DNA of 64,000 bases from Glandiceps talaboti (taxonomy: Eukaryota; Hemichordata; Enteropneusta; Spengelidae): NCBI RefSeq assembly GCF_964340395.1, contig NC_135560.1, positions 7,889,598-7,953,597 on the forward strand, given 5' to 3'. Both the position numbers and the translations under genes were made by a program. Below the pieces are notes generated by a model that searched no databases, was not told the origin of the DNA, and saw only the letters and a program-made list of their open reading frames with translations. Below are positions 28,747 through 39,208 of this stretch, one piece after another (the first letter of the stretch is position 1; each line of letters starts with the position of its first letter).

Positions 28747-30426
28747 ATGGCCGACGACGAAAGAGGACGTCGAGTTCTCTCTGACTTGAACCTCGCATTT
28801 ACTCGAGATCCTGAAATGTAAGTCAACTCAACACATTTGACAAGCGATTTTAATATTTCGAGAATGAATCCTGGTATTATAGCTTCTGAAGTAACAATGC
28901 AGTAGACAGCATGATTATGCAGCTGTGGTTTCATCGTAAAATCACAGTTTTTTCCACTGTCCCTCGGGGACTGGATGATGGAAAAAAAAAGTGGAAAGAC
29001 TATATTATAGTATATTAATTATTATATGACAAAACGGTTGTTACATTTAATTTGGCATTGCAATACTTTATTTGAATTGCATGGTTCCCCTATTTGCAAT
29101 ACTGATACGAACCATTTCAAAAAAATTTTTTTTTTAAAATATCAAAATATTGGGCCAACCATGATCGCGTTGGGACTTTACACCATGGATGTATAATTAA
29201 GGTATCTCCCCTAATACATCCATGAGTACACTCACTGTCGCAGTTTTCAGACAGATTGTCGACTCGTCCTGCAATCCTCTCTGTTTTCTCAGGAACTGTC
29301 ATATTGTCATGCTCAAGCATTCGTGCGAAAGATCAGGTGATACTAAAGTTTTGATTCCACACTAATTTTGTGGTATCGGTTTTGAGAGCACTAATAATTG
29401 GCGATCACAAAGTTACCGTATGTAACAACACTGTCATAGTTGTCAGTGTTTTCGCTAAAGCAAAATATGTGGACATGTTACAAAATCACTTGAATATCAT
29501 TTCGCTCTTATTGAAATGTACAAATATCTCATTAATAGTTTTCTCCCAGTGCTCAGTTCAAACGATAACATTTTCAATGGAATCTGGGTGGTTTTGAAAC
29601 AAATTTACAGTATGTATCTGGAGCAAAGAAGTGTCTCACTTTAAACCCTGTTGAAAAAGACCTCAAGAAAAATGTCTAAGCAGCAATGATGGGTGTTGCT
29701 TTTTTGTAGTGTTACTGCAGATATATTGCAAAATATCAATATTGGGGTTTTGTTGACTGTCGTCACATTTGGGTTTGTTTTCATTCCACTCTTATTGACC
29801 CTGGACAGATGTACATGTAGGAAACAACCTGAATGTGATGCACCAGGGTGAGGTCACCCATGGTCAAGACTACCTCATCACTTCCATATCAGTTCTTGTG
29901 TGAGCTACCATGTTCTAATTCTCGGTACCTGAAATAGAATATTACTGCCTAAGTGCATCATAAAAGTAAGGAGCATTTGATTTCTTGGTGGACACCATGA
30001 CGTCCACTTCAAGCACTTCACATGCATTACTATAGGTGTGCGTGAGAATAAGTCAACCTTCTTGTTCTATTTTGACCACTAGCGTGAGATAAAATGCTAT
30101 TGCACGTACTGAGAATTGTCTCTGTATATTTTCCATATGCACACAGCGATGAATTTGGTTTCATCCCATGTCCTGAAGCACTGCAAAACAGGAGTCCTGT
30201 TATCCTGGAACAACACAAACTAGGTATTGAGTCATGGAGTGTTCCACTTGTCTATCAGTATGCATATACTCAGTTGATCCAAAGCAGACAGAAGCTCGTT
30301 AGACCAGGTGAGATTTAAAAGAGTTTGAGACCCTGAGAAAATACTCTAGGAGATCACATCACTCTTGCCCACTGGCAGTTTTACCAAGTCAACCAAAATA
30401 CAATCCATCTGAAATAAAGTGTTCCA

Positions 30427-30523
<97 letters not shown>

Positions 30524-33500
30524 TGCGTGTGTGCGCGCACATGTGTGCATGTGTATGTATGTGTGTAGGCATCACTAGCTATATCCATCCATCCATCCAT
30601 ATGGGGTGGGGAAATTTTGTGACAATGAAGTAAGCGCCAGGGGTTAAGGTTCTTCCTTTAGTCAATGGTTTCATGTATAATACATGTTTTCATAATGTAT
30701 ATAAATATATTTACTAGTTGGCATCAAGTATACCGGTAATTAATGTCACTGCGACAGAAAGGCCATACCAGTCAAAAGATTGTAATTATGGTACTGAACG
30801 GCCAGCCATGATGTAGTTTATAGGTTGCACATTGAAATCATTGGATTTTGTAAATATGAAACCTACAAAGTAGTAATATTGCCCAGGCAAGAAGTGACAC
30901 TCAAGATAGATTAACTAGCTGCTATTGATATAAGCTAACTAAAATGTACATGTATTACAGATGAAATGCCATGGGATATTGAAATTTTACATGTCTTGTT
31001 TTGTTTACCTTCTTAGCCCAAAAAGAATTGATCTGTAGTTCCAGAGCAGTACTTCTAATAAACCCAGAATGTTATACAGCATGGAACATAAGGTAAGTTA
31101 TTAATAACAGGGTGCTTGAAAGCCAGAATATGAGGTTCCCAGATGTACCATGCTATAATGCTAAATCTCAGTTTATCTATGTGTAGTTTGAATTTGAAAT
31201 TTTCAAAATCAGAGACAAATTTTATGATATGCTGAGTTCTTCATTTATTTCAAAATGAAAAGTCTGGTGACTCATTTTGAAGTCAGTTCATACAAAGTTA
31301 TCAGTTCAATACGTCTCCACACAAAGATGGGGTGATACAGTCAGAGCAAGTAAAGCACATTCCTTGGTAATAGTAGTAGTAAGTAGTACTATAAGTTGTT
31401 TATTATACTTTTTATAGTGATATGCAGGGGTGAACAAATCCACTGGTCCTGGGTCCGGTACTAGCAATTTTTTGGGGCGGACCACACAAATTTTACCTTG
31501 TCTGATCCGTTGTACCAGTACCTTACTGTTAATAACTATGTTAAAAAGTCGTCTGAATAAACAGATTCATAGGTAAGATTTAATGTTTCACATTAACAGG
31601 ACCTGGGACCACATTCTTTCAGCAGGACCACTGGATTTTTTAAGGCACTGGTCCGGGGACCACCAATTCACAAAATGATTTGTTCACCCCTGATATGATA
31701 TACAAGGGAACATGACCAATACAACAAAACAAAAAATTAGTACATTGCCTTGCCCAACAAACGTGGATGTCACTATGACATTAAGTAACTACTTAGCCTG
31801 CTTACATCGTGATCTACATGTAGGTTTTTGCTTTACTGTCTCAACAGCAAATGATTAATGTTGTTTGAAAATGTCATGCTCAAACTGATTGGTCTGAAAA
31901 AATGCACCCAAACTGATTCATTGCAATGGAGAGTGATAATTTATGCCAGCCTAATTGATGATATTCTAATGAAGTCAATGTGTAAATGTACCCTCGTTGA
32001 GATGAGCACAAGAGTGATATAGACAGACATAGAATGAACAGTATGTAAATATCTACATACAGGCATGCTGATAACTGCTACTGGGGGTGTGACTAAATTA
32101 ATTGTTTGCCATTACTAGCATGAGAAGCAGTTTGTGAGGCAGCGAAGCAAAAGCTCAGATCATGATGTAAACAGGCCAATAACTACTCTAAAGATCTGGA
32201 AAAATGGACAGAGCACAGTCTTGGGTGTAAAAGTACTCTGATGACATCCCTACCTACTGATACATGTACAATGCAAAGTCTTGTTATGAAATATCCAATT
32301 GGAACTATGTTTGTCAGTGTCAGTCATGTTTTAGAGTCTTGTTGACCTTAACACCTTTATTCCAGCAGTCATTGTATCTGTGACAGTTACTAGTAACTCT
32401 TCCTATTTCATCAAGTTAATGCCAAGGCAGTTTTACTTATCATTGCATCTTTTTCTCATTCACAGAAAGGAGTTGGTTGGTACAGGGTACCTAAATATTG
32501 CAGCTGATCTCCAGTTCTCCAGTTTAGTACTTACTCGACAACCAAAAAGTCCGGAAACATATGCTCACAGGTAAATAAATGAACAACCACATACTCTTCA
32601 AATTTGTGTTTCTGGTCAGCCATTAACACTGAGCACTCATTATGAGGCTGATTAATATTCATTATTATACTATGCACAAACCAAGTTTTACACATCTGAA
32701 CAGAAAATATTGGATTTATGTTTTGGTTATTCAATGTCAAGACAGTACCTTTCCAGTGAATTGCGCCCTCTGGTGTTGAAAGCATATAGTGTTTTATCTT
32801 TGTTGAAGGCCAGTGCTAGCTTAGGTTTAAAACTTAGGTATGCAAAACAATTGTCTTGCCGAGGTCAGAACAGTTTGGGCCTGAACAAAGGTATTTTTGC
32901 TAGCTTTTATGTTTGGGAAACTTTTGACAGTTGTTTGGCATCCAAATTTAACACATACATTTATGTGAAACATTTTTGTCCATACAACTTATGTCCTTGA
33001 AATGTTTTTGTTCCTCACCTATTATTGAACAGGAAGTGGTTGTTACTAGAGCTGTTGAAGCGTAAAGAGAAAGAAAACACAGCAAAAACTTGCAATGTTG
33101 AAAATGGTCCTCATAATGGTGATGGTGAATCTCAAGAAATCGGAGTTCATATTAACTCATTTAAACTTGATGAAGAAATGATTCAGAATGAATTTGCTGT
33201 GTGTACCCATAGTGCTGAGCGGTATTCTAACAACTACAGTGCATGGTCCCATCGCATATGGGTTATTCAACATCTTACAAACTGTCCCCAACAGGTAAAA
33301 GACATGCCGAATTTTTATTGTGAATTTTGAACAAAATGATACATATGGTATATGATAAAACATTAGTCTGACTCTGAGCTTATGGCATCTTTTTAATTTT
33401 TATGGCCAGGATATGGGTTTGGAGGGCCTGTGCTACTCCGATGTGCAAATTAAACCAATATTTGGGCCATAAAGATTTTATCATACATGCTATGAAATAC

Positions 33501-34276
33501 TATAGTACATTTGAACTTGAAATTTGCATATTTCTGGCAACAGTTGAGGACATGATATTGAAATTGATAGACCTAGCTGTTGCTGGTTCCAAGAAGCATT
33601 GTGTGTCTCCCCTAGTTACAGTGCCATGTGTTCAGTTCATGGGGTGGGGTGGTGGGTGCATGTGCTACTTAGGAATGGTTGTCACCAAAGCATACCCTGG
33701 GTTTACCAGTATAATTCATCTTTGTCAATGATGGTGTGTAGCGTGCATTCTAAAATCACTGACATTAAAGAGGTCAACATGCCTTTCCATCATTTAAATG
33801 TTATTTAAAATATAATAGGGACAAAAACAAGCTAAAATGTAAGAAAATGAGCAACATCGTCTCACACAATGCACTGTGAAGGGCTTTGATCAGAAAGGCA
33901 CTGCAATGGTAGAGCACATGATTTCTGTGTGTTTATATATGATAATCCCCAGTACAACCTTACCCATACAGGAACCCAGTCAGGGTAGAACAAGTTTATC
34001 AGTCCTCATTTCTTGTCATTTACAGTTACTACTCGCTGAGTTATCACGAACCACGTCATTAGTTAGCATGCATGTATCAGATCATAGTGGCTTCCATTAC
34101 CGACAATTCCTAATACAAGAATACAACAAACAGCAAGTTAAGGATGCATATCCAGCCATCAGTACTTCTAAAATGAGGGCATTGTTAGACACTGAGTTGA
34201 CATTTACAGCTGAACTGATAGAGGCATATCCAGGTCATGAAGCTCTCTGGTATAACAGGTCTGTATCTGAAGTCAA

Positions 34277-34316
<40 letters not shown>

Positions 34317-35330
34317 TGATGATAGCCAAATTTTGTTGTTGTGAGTCAAAATGATAACTGGCATTTCTTGTGAGTCACCACATAGTAAGAGATAGGGGAA
34401 CACCAAATTTTGGTGCATCACTAGATATTGTGTACGTCAGTGGTGTGTCAAATTGGCTTAGAGGGCACACTGGTGTGTGTTTGTGTATGTGTATATTCAG
34501 ACATATGTAAATATTACATGATTACCCTGCGATTGCTCCACACACATGTATGCTGTTTTTTATCAAAAGTAATATGTTATTTGCAGTCAGTATGAACTTT
34601 ATCATTATTGCTATTACAACTTGGAACGTTTGTTCCACAGATAGCTATTACTTCATTTGTTTTGCTGAAAATATCTTACTTCAACAATTGCTACGAGTAT
34701 AGTCATAGTTAGTATGGACATTTCATATACATGTAATTCCATATGAAACCCTTAACACTACAATACAGTCTGATGAGCTAGAATCCAGATGTTCACTTGA
34801 ATGTCTCAAAAGTGATTTTAATTTGTGTCAAAATTTCAGTCCTCAGGCTTCAAAAAATAATGCTCACCACAAGCAGAAATTGACTAACGGTACTTATTAT
34901 AGCAAGATGAGCATCTAGGAAAGGTATGATTTTAATTGTTCATGTGTTTTGTTACAGGAGATTTCTTTTCCATTTACTATGTCATTTACCCGTCGAAGAT
35001 TGCAAAATGAACAGGGGCTGGATAGATGCAGGAATGAATGACTTAACAACAAATGGATGGCAACACAAAGATGCAAAAACAACCAACGCACACACACCTG
35101 AAATAGACACATCAACTGAGTATGTGGAGACAAAGCTTCAAGCTAACATGCAAGGGAAGAAATTCCGAGCTGATAACTCGCACAAAAATTCTCACCTTCA
35201 AAAATTTCTTAAATTTGAATTTGAGTTTGTTGACAGGTGCTTAGAAACCACTCATGCAGTTGATTACCCAGCACAGCTTCGGTGTGCTGAATCCTATAAA
35301 AGGTGGCTTAATTTCATGCTGAAACTTTGA
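28747..35330 (+). CDS. PTAR1: Protein prenyltransferase alpha subunit repeat-containing protein 1, 7 coding exons
   Basis: Exons 28747-28817, 30147-30307, 31017-31092, 32466-32570, 33033-33294, 34026-34258 and 34958-35330 join in phase to 426 residues, close to vertebrate PTAR1 (about 400). PTAR1 pairs with the Rab geranylgeranyltransferase beta subunit to form GGTase-III, known to modify Ykt6 and FBXL2 in the cytosol. Family marks in order are IDEFGFIPCPEALQNRSPVI (split across exons 1 and 2), LGIESWSV, LLINPECYTAWNIRKEL, LTRQPKSPETYAHRKWLL, YSNNYSAWSHRIWVIQHL, SMHVSDHSGFHYRQFL and AYPGHEALWYNRRF. These are the helical prenyltransferase-alpha repeats with their Trp/Arg core. The intron 6 donor is a weak GTCTGT just before a TG microsatellite. 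The gene is transcribed divergently from PDCD7. Confidence 0.95.
30430..30520. repeat. (GT)n microsatellite in PTAR1 intron 2
   Basis: About 45 GT dinucleotides, followed by degenerate GTGCGCGCAC and GTATGTATG sequence up to about 30565 and a short (ATCC)n run near 30585. It can adopt Z-DNA. Confidence 0.97.
31425..31692. mobile_element. hAT-like MITE, 268 bp, in PTAR1 intron 3
   Basis: CAGGGGTGAACAAATC at 31425-31440 is matched by the exact reverse complement GATTTGTTCACCCCTG at 31677-31692. A direct repeat ATATG (TGATATG if the TG end is counted) flanks both sides. The CAGGGGTG terminus resembles hAT-superfamily ends, but hAT normally gives an 8-bp duplication and only 5-7 bp match here. 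The interior holds further inverted copies of CCACTGG and GGTCC words and no coding sequence. Confidence 0.8.
34279..34314. repeat. (TG)n microsatellite at PTAR1 intron 6 donor
   Basis: About 18 TG dinucleotides beginning 20 nt inside intron 6 of PTAR1. It creates an artificial Cys-Val open frame continuing exon 6. Confidence 0.95.
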
Positions 35331-35480
35331 ACCAAGTCTCCAGTAAGTTTAATACATAGAGATAACATTTACATATGTTTTATGGGAATACATTTCAGAA
35401 TTTTATTTTCATACTTGTCATTTACTTTGTATCAAGTTAATTTGTTTAAAGAATTAAAAATTATTGTTTTTATTTGAATT
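35331..35480 (+). other. PTAR1: Predicted PTAR1 3' UTR
   Basis: Short 3' UTR suggested by ATTAAA at 35453-35458, 123 nt after the stop codon. No other good signal precedes the repeat region that begins about 35490. Confidence 0.45.
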
Positions 35481-35489
35481 CTCGTATGG

Positions 35490-36200
35490 TCTCAATTTGT
35501 GAAGAGTCGGGGGGTATTAAAAGGGGGAAGTCGGTCTGTGTGTCTGTGTCATCATTTTTAAAAAAACGGCTGGTTCAATTATAATGAAATTTGGCACAAA
35601 TAATGTTTTTGCTAGACCTGATTAGTTTTGGAGCGAGATCTGTGCATGTTAATTAGGGAAATTTGCATATTAATGAAATAAACTAATTAAGCAATATCTT
35701 AAGACTGCATACTTCAATTTCAATATGATTTAGTATATTCGTTAAACATAATATACATTTTGTCCTGTAAAGCTTGTTGATGTACCTTTCAGTGTTAATG
35801 AATAATTTGCATAATTAATGATTTTAGGTAACTAGGCTGTATCTTAAAAATGCAAGCTTCAAATGTCATATAATATGGTACATGATATATCAACCATAAT
35901 AATATGCACCTGTCCTATGAAGTTTGTTGCTACAACTTTTACCTTTAATGTGTATTCTGAATAATGAACGATATTCAGTAAGCAGTATCATGCACTCTTC
36001 AAAAATCTGGCACATACATTAACCTAAGAAAGCATGCTTGTCCAAAAAAAAGCCTGTTACCATAGTTGTTTTAGTTTAATGAGTTATTTGCATAATTAGT
36101 GAGGCAATCAGTATAAATCTGGTTATAATAGCAGCTGAAAGTGGTTTATAAGGCAATCATTATAAGCCAAATTGTAAAACTTAGCCTTTTCTGTCAAACC
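35490..36200. repeat. Probable interspersed repeat downstream of PTAR1
   Basis: GGTCTGTGTGTCTGTGTC is followed by AACGGCTGGTTCAATTATAA and GAAATTTGGCACAAAT, then several loosely repeated blocks with TTTGCATA..TTAATGA and CCTGTAAAGCTTGTTG / CCTATGAAGTTTGTTG. The blocks at about 35640, 35760, 35900 and 36050 resemble each other, suggesting a roughly 130-bp internal period. I see no gene. Confidence 0.5.
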
Positions 36201-36317
36201 TCTTCCAAAGACAAAATATAGGTATATATATATCCATTATATGGTTTGATTGATTAAGGCAGCTAACATCACCCAAAAGCCAATGTATTCTCACAGGGTG
36301 CAGAAATCATGTCATTG

Positions 36318-36540
36318 ATTGTATGATTAATTGATTTTGATTTAAACAGAGAAATAAACTTGTTCTTTTCTTGTCTCTTTTTATTTGTATTGACAAAATA
36401 TAGATACCTTGAACGATCCTTAGCTTTAACTATAGATTGGTGTAATTGATTGATTGATTGACTGATTGATTGATTGAAACAGAAATAAATAAACCTTTGT
36501 CCTCTACCTGTCTCTTCTGACTTTGACTGAAAAAAGACAC
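36318..36540. repeat. Diverged direct repeat, ATTG-rich
   Basis: Copies at about 36318-36403 and 36448-36540 share an ATTGATTG run, then AAACAGA..AATAAA, then CTTGTC / CCTGTCTCTT wording. An imperfect (ATTG)n run is at 36446-36475. Confidence 0.6.
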
Positions 36541-36558
36541 TTTGTCGAATCTTCATCC

Positions 36559-36807
36559 CTATGTAATGTAAACATCTCTAGTGCATGTCAGTTTATAATA
36601 CACTGAATATTTGCAGCAAGTCTTAACTTCTGCATGTGCTCAGGGGATTACCTCGCTGAGTCAATGCCCTATCACATATTGCATGTAATAAGGTGGAAAT
36701 TAGTATGACGTTGGGTGTTGATGACTTGGTGAGATAATCCCACAGAAGCTAAGAGTGCTGTCAATATGCAGTGAAACTGACTCCACAGTAGAGATGTTTA
36801 TATGTAG
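36559..36807. mobile_element. Foldback element, about 250 bp
   Basis: The left arm (36559-36667: CTATGTAATGTAAACATCTC then GTCAGTTT, AGTCTTAACTTCTG and GGGATTACCTCGCTGAGTCA) pairs imperfectly with the right arm (about 36698-36807), whose reverse complement reads TAAACATCTCTACTG then GTCAGTTT, CTCTTAGCTTCTG and GGGATTATCTCACCAAGTCA. Both arms are about 110 bp, leaving little centre. It is non-coding. Confidence 0.75.
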
Positions 36808-37679
36808 ATAAAGACAATAATTAGACAAGGTGTCTTTATTCATTAATTAAAAGTGAGAAGACACAAGTTTATGAAAATTTATTTATTTATTTTATTTGTT
36901 AGTGCATTTTTCTTATTTATCAATCAATCAATCAATCAATTAATCACATTCACTGTCCCCTGTGGTGTATTCTATAGTTGTCTAAGTAGGCCAATGGGAG
37001 TTATGTTTTCATCCTGAGGAAATTACTAGCTTTTGTCAGAGGTATGCATTCTAATGAGTGTCTTCTCAATGGAGATGCATATAAAAACTGTAAACAAATA
37101 AGTCACCCTTTGTCTCTTTTTATTGTTATATGCATGTACTCTGTGTTTCAGCTATGTAAAGCACTACCATGGCATTGTCTTGTTCGTACTCAATATAGAC
37201 AACCCTAAATGTGCCAAGTTTCAATGTTTCAAAAGATAAGGAGACAGGAAGAACTCTCTCAACTTTTCATGTAATGCTTCATGAAATAAATGTAGTAATG
37301 TACTTCCAAGTTAAGAAAAATTCTTCTCTAGAAATGAATATAGGAAAAAATAATTTTTTGTTAGATACGCAAATTAAGCTAACTATCAGTGGTCTATGCA
37401 CTAATATACACAAGGATGCCCAATGTCACTTTCTACTGAATGCCGGTCATATTTGGAGTAACAAATCAATATATTACTGTAACAGATCTTCCATTCAAGT
37501 GATACAAAGTCTCTTGTAAGAAAGTGACCTTTGATCTGACCTGGGTCAATTATCAAAATCAAGAGTCTCTAGCATTTATGTGAGAATGTCCTGAGTTTCT
37601 TTCAAAATGATGTCTATTGGGAATCACCATCGTCGCAAACCACGGCCTGTTTTACGGCAACACTCTTAACGATCTCCCA

Positions 37680-37745
37680 CAGGTATGTATTTCGAAATGT
37701 AGTGGTAGAAATAATAACTCGTTTGCGAGAATGGGAATCACAGAC
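37680..37745. repeat. Dispersed repeat fragment, copy 2
   Basis: Diverged second copy of the fragment at 8327-8412, in the same orientation, sharing TTTCGAA.TGTAG.GG.AGAAATAA and GTTTGCGAGAATG. Confidence 0.55.
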
Positions 37746-38940
37746 AAGTAAGAAGAGAACAAGAGAAGAAGATAATAATAATATAATACATGTATTACTT
37801 TTGGTGTTCATATAACTTCTAACTGAATATGGTTGCCATATTTTGTGAACAGTTACATGATTAATACTGCATAACTCGAAAACTTTAATACATGGAGACT
37901 CCATTCAGACACATCGTATTTTTTATAGCCAATATAGCCTTCCTGTAGACTTGAAGATATAACGCTACTGCACTATCATTGCCTGTATCCAAAAACAGCA
38001 GGTACAGAGTAAATGCAGTGTCGATTTCGCACAAATTCACTACGGTGGTAGTACTATTATAGTCACGGAATCATGAGAAATAAGCAACACCTTTACATGT
38101 AAAAACTTTAAACGTGATGGCAGTTGTGAGAGTGAGATTAATATTGTCCTTTTCCATGTCCGACAGCATTTAAACCATGTTGCTGAAATATTTTAATATG
38201 GGCATGGGGGGGGGGGGGGAGGTGTCATGTTTTAGAGTAAGGAAACTAAGGGAAGGTCACTTTTTCGCACGACGGGATCGGGGAGGGTCTTTACACAACA
38301 ACCCGGGCATGATTTCCCCAGGGTCCTCTGATTACCTCCGGGTAATTACTGAAGGCTCCCACCAGGCGGAAACAACGCCTGGATCATTCAGCTGCAGGCT
38401 GTACAAGGATTCTGCAGTTTGAAAGATATGAATACAATTTTATTTAATTTTACATTGATAAAATTTGCAAAAAATTTCGCCATGTCTCATCAGTCAATAC
38501 AATGGCATCTCGAGGTTTAGCATAATTTAGATGCAGTACTGTAGCGGTTTCGCTACGCAGTCGCTCTCGGTCCTCCGCTAGAACCTTTGCAAACCCCGCA
38601 AGATATTAAAAGTAAAACGAAAAAATTTATGTTGAGTCACACAAAATAATATATAAAAAAGAATTTTAAAAAAGTATTGTAAATAAAAACAAAGCTACAA
38701 GTATTGTAGCTACTCGAGGTTATTTCATTACTCATATTGGCATTATTACATTTCAATTATTAATAAGCTTCTAGTCTCATTGCTAGGCGCCTAGGTCTCA
38801 TATTCCTGAGAAAAAAATTAAATAAAAAAATGAGTCTGTTCTTTACATGTAATATTCACTGTGGAGACATAAGAAACATAAGTTTTTCCACAATAACACA
38901 TTTTGGAGAAAAAGTGGACTGCCTGGTTAGGTGTTCAGTT
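37746..38940. other. Intergenic, no gene recognised
   Basis: Between PTAR1 and DAZAP1. It includes a G run at 38206-38219 and CGCTACGCAGTCGCTCTCGG-like sequence near 38550. No open frame has convincing similarity or splice context. Confidence 0.5.
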
Positions 38941-39208
38941 GTAAATGGATCCGGACACTTCCCGTGGTAACAGTCATGCCCACACATGATATGAATCGGT
39001 GGTCATCGGACGTGCTCGCGCTCGAGCTCGCGAGGCCAAGGTCCCGCGGGTTAATTCCGTGCTCAGGAGCCCAGGAAACCCCACATTGATATGCCAAGTC
39101 GCCATCTTGCTTTGGTTAGTGGTCGATGCCCCACACTGTACATATTTATACCGGATTTTAGTAATTTTTCTACCTCAATTGAAGAAACTTTTGCAACAGA
39201 TTGACAGA
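38940..39208 (+). promoter_or_regulatory. DAZAP1: Probable DAZAP1 promoter / 5' UTR
   Basis: A locally GC- and CpG-rich patch (GGACGTGCTCGCGCTCGAGC and AAGGTCCCGCGGG near 39005-39055) just upstream of the DAZAP1 start codon, in an otherwise AT-rich neighbourhood. No TATA box is evident. The transcription start is not determined. Confidence 0.45.

Noticed and set aside
28596-28934. 112-codon minus-strand open frame
   Set aside because: Overlaps the bidirectional promoter and PTAR1 exon 1 on the wrong strand.
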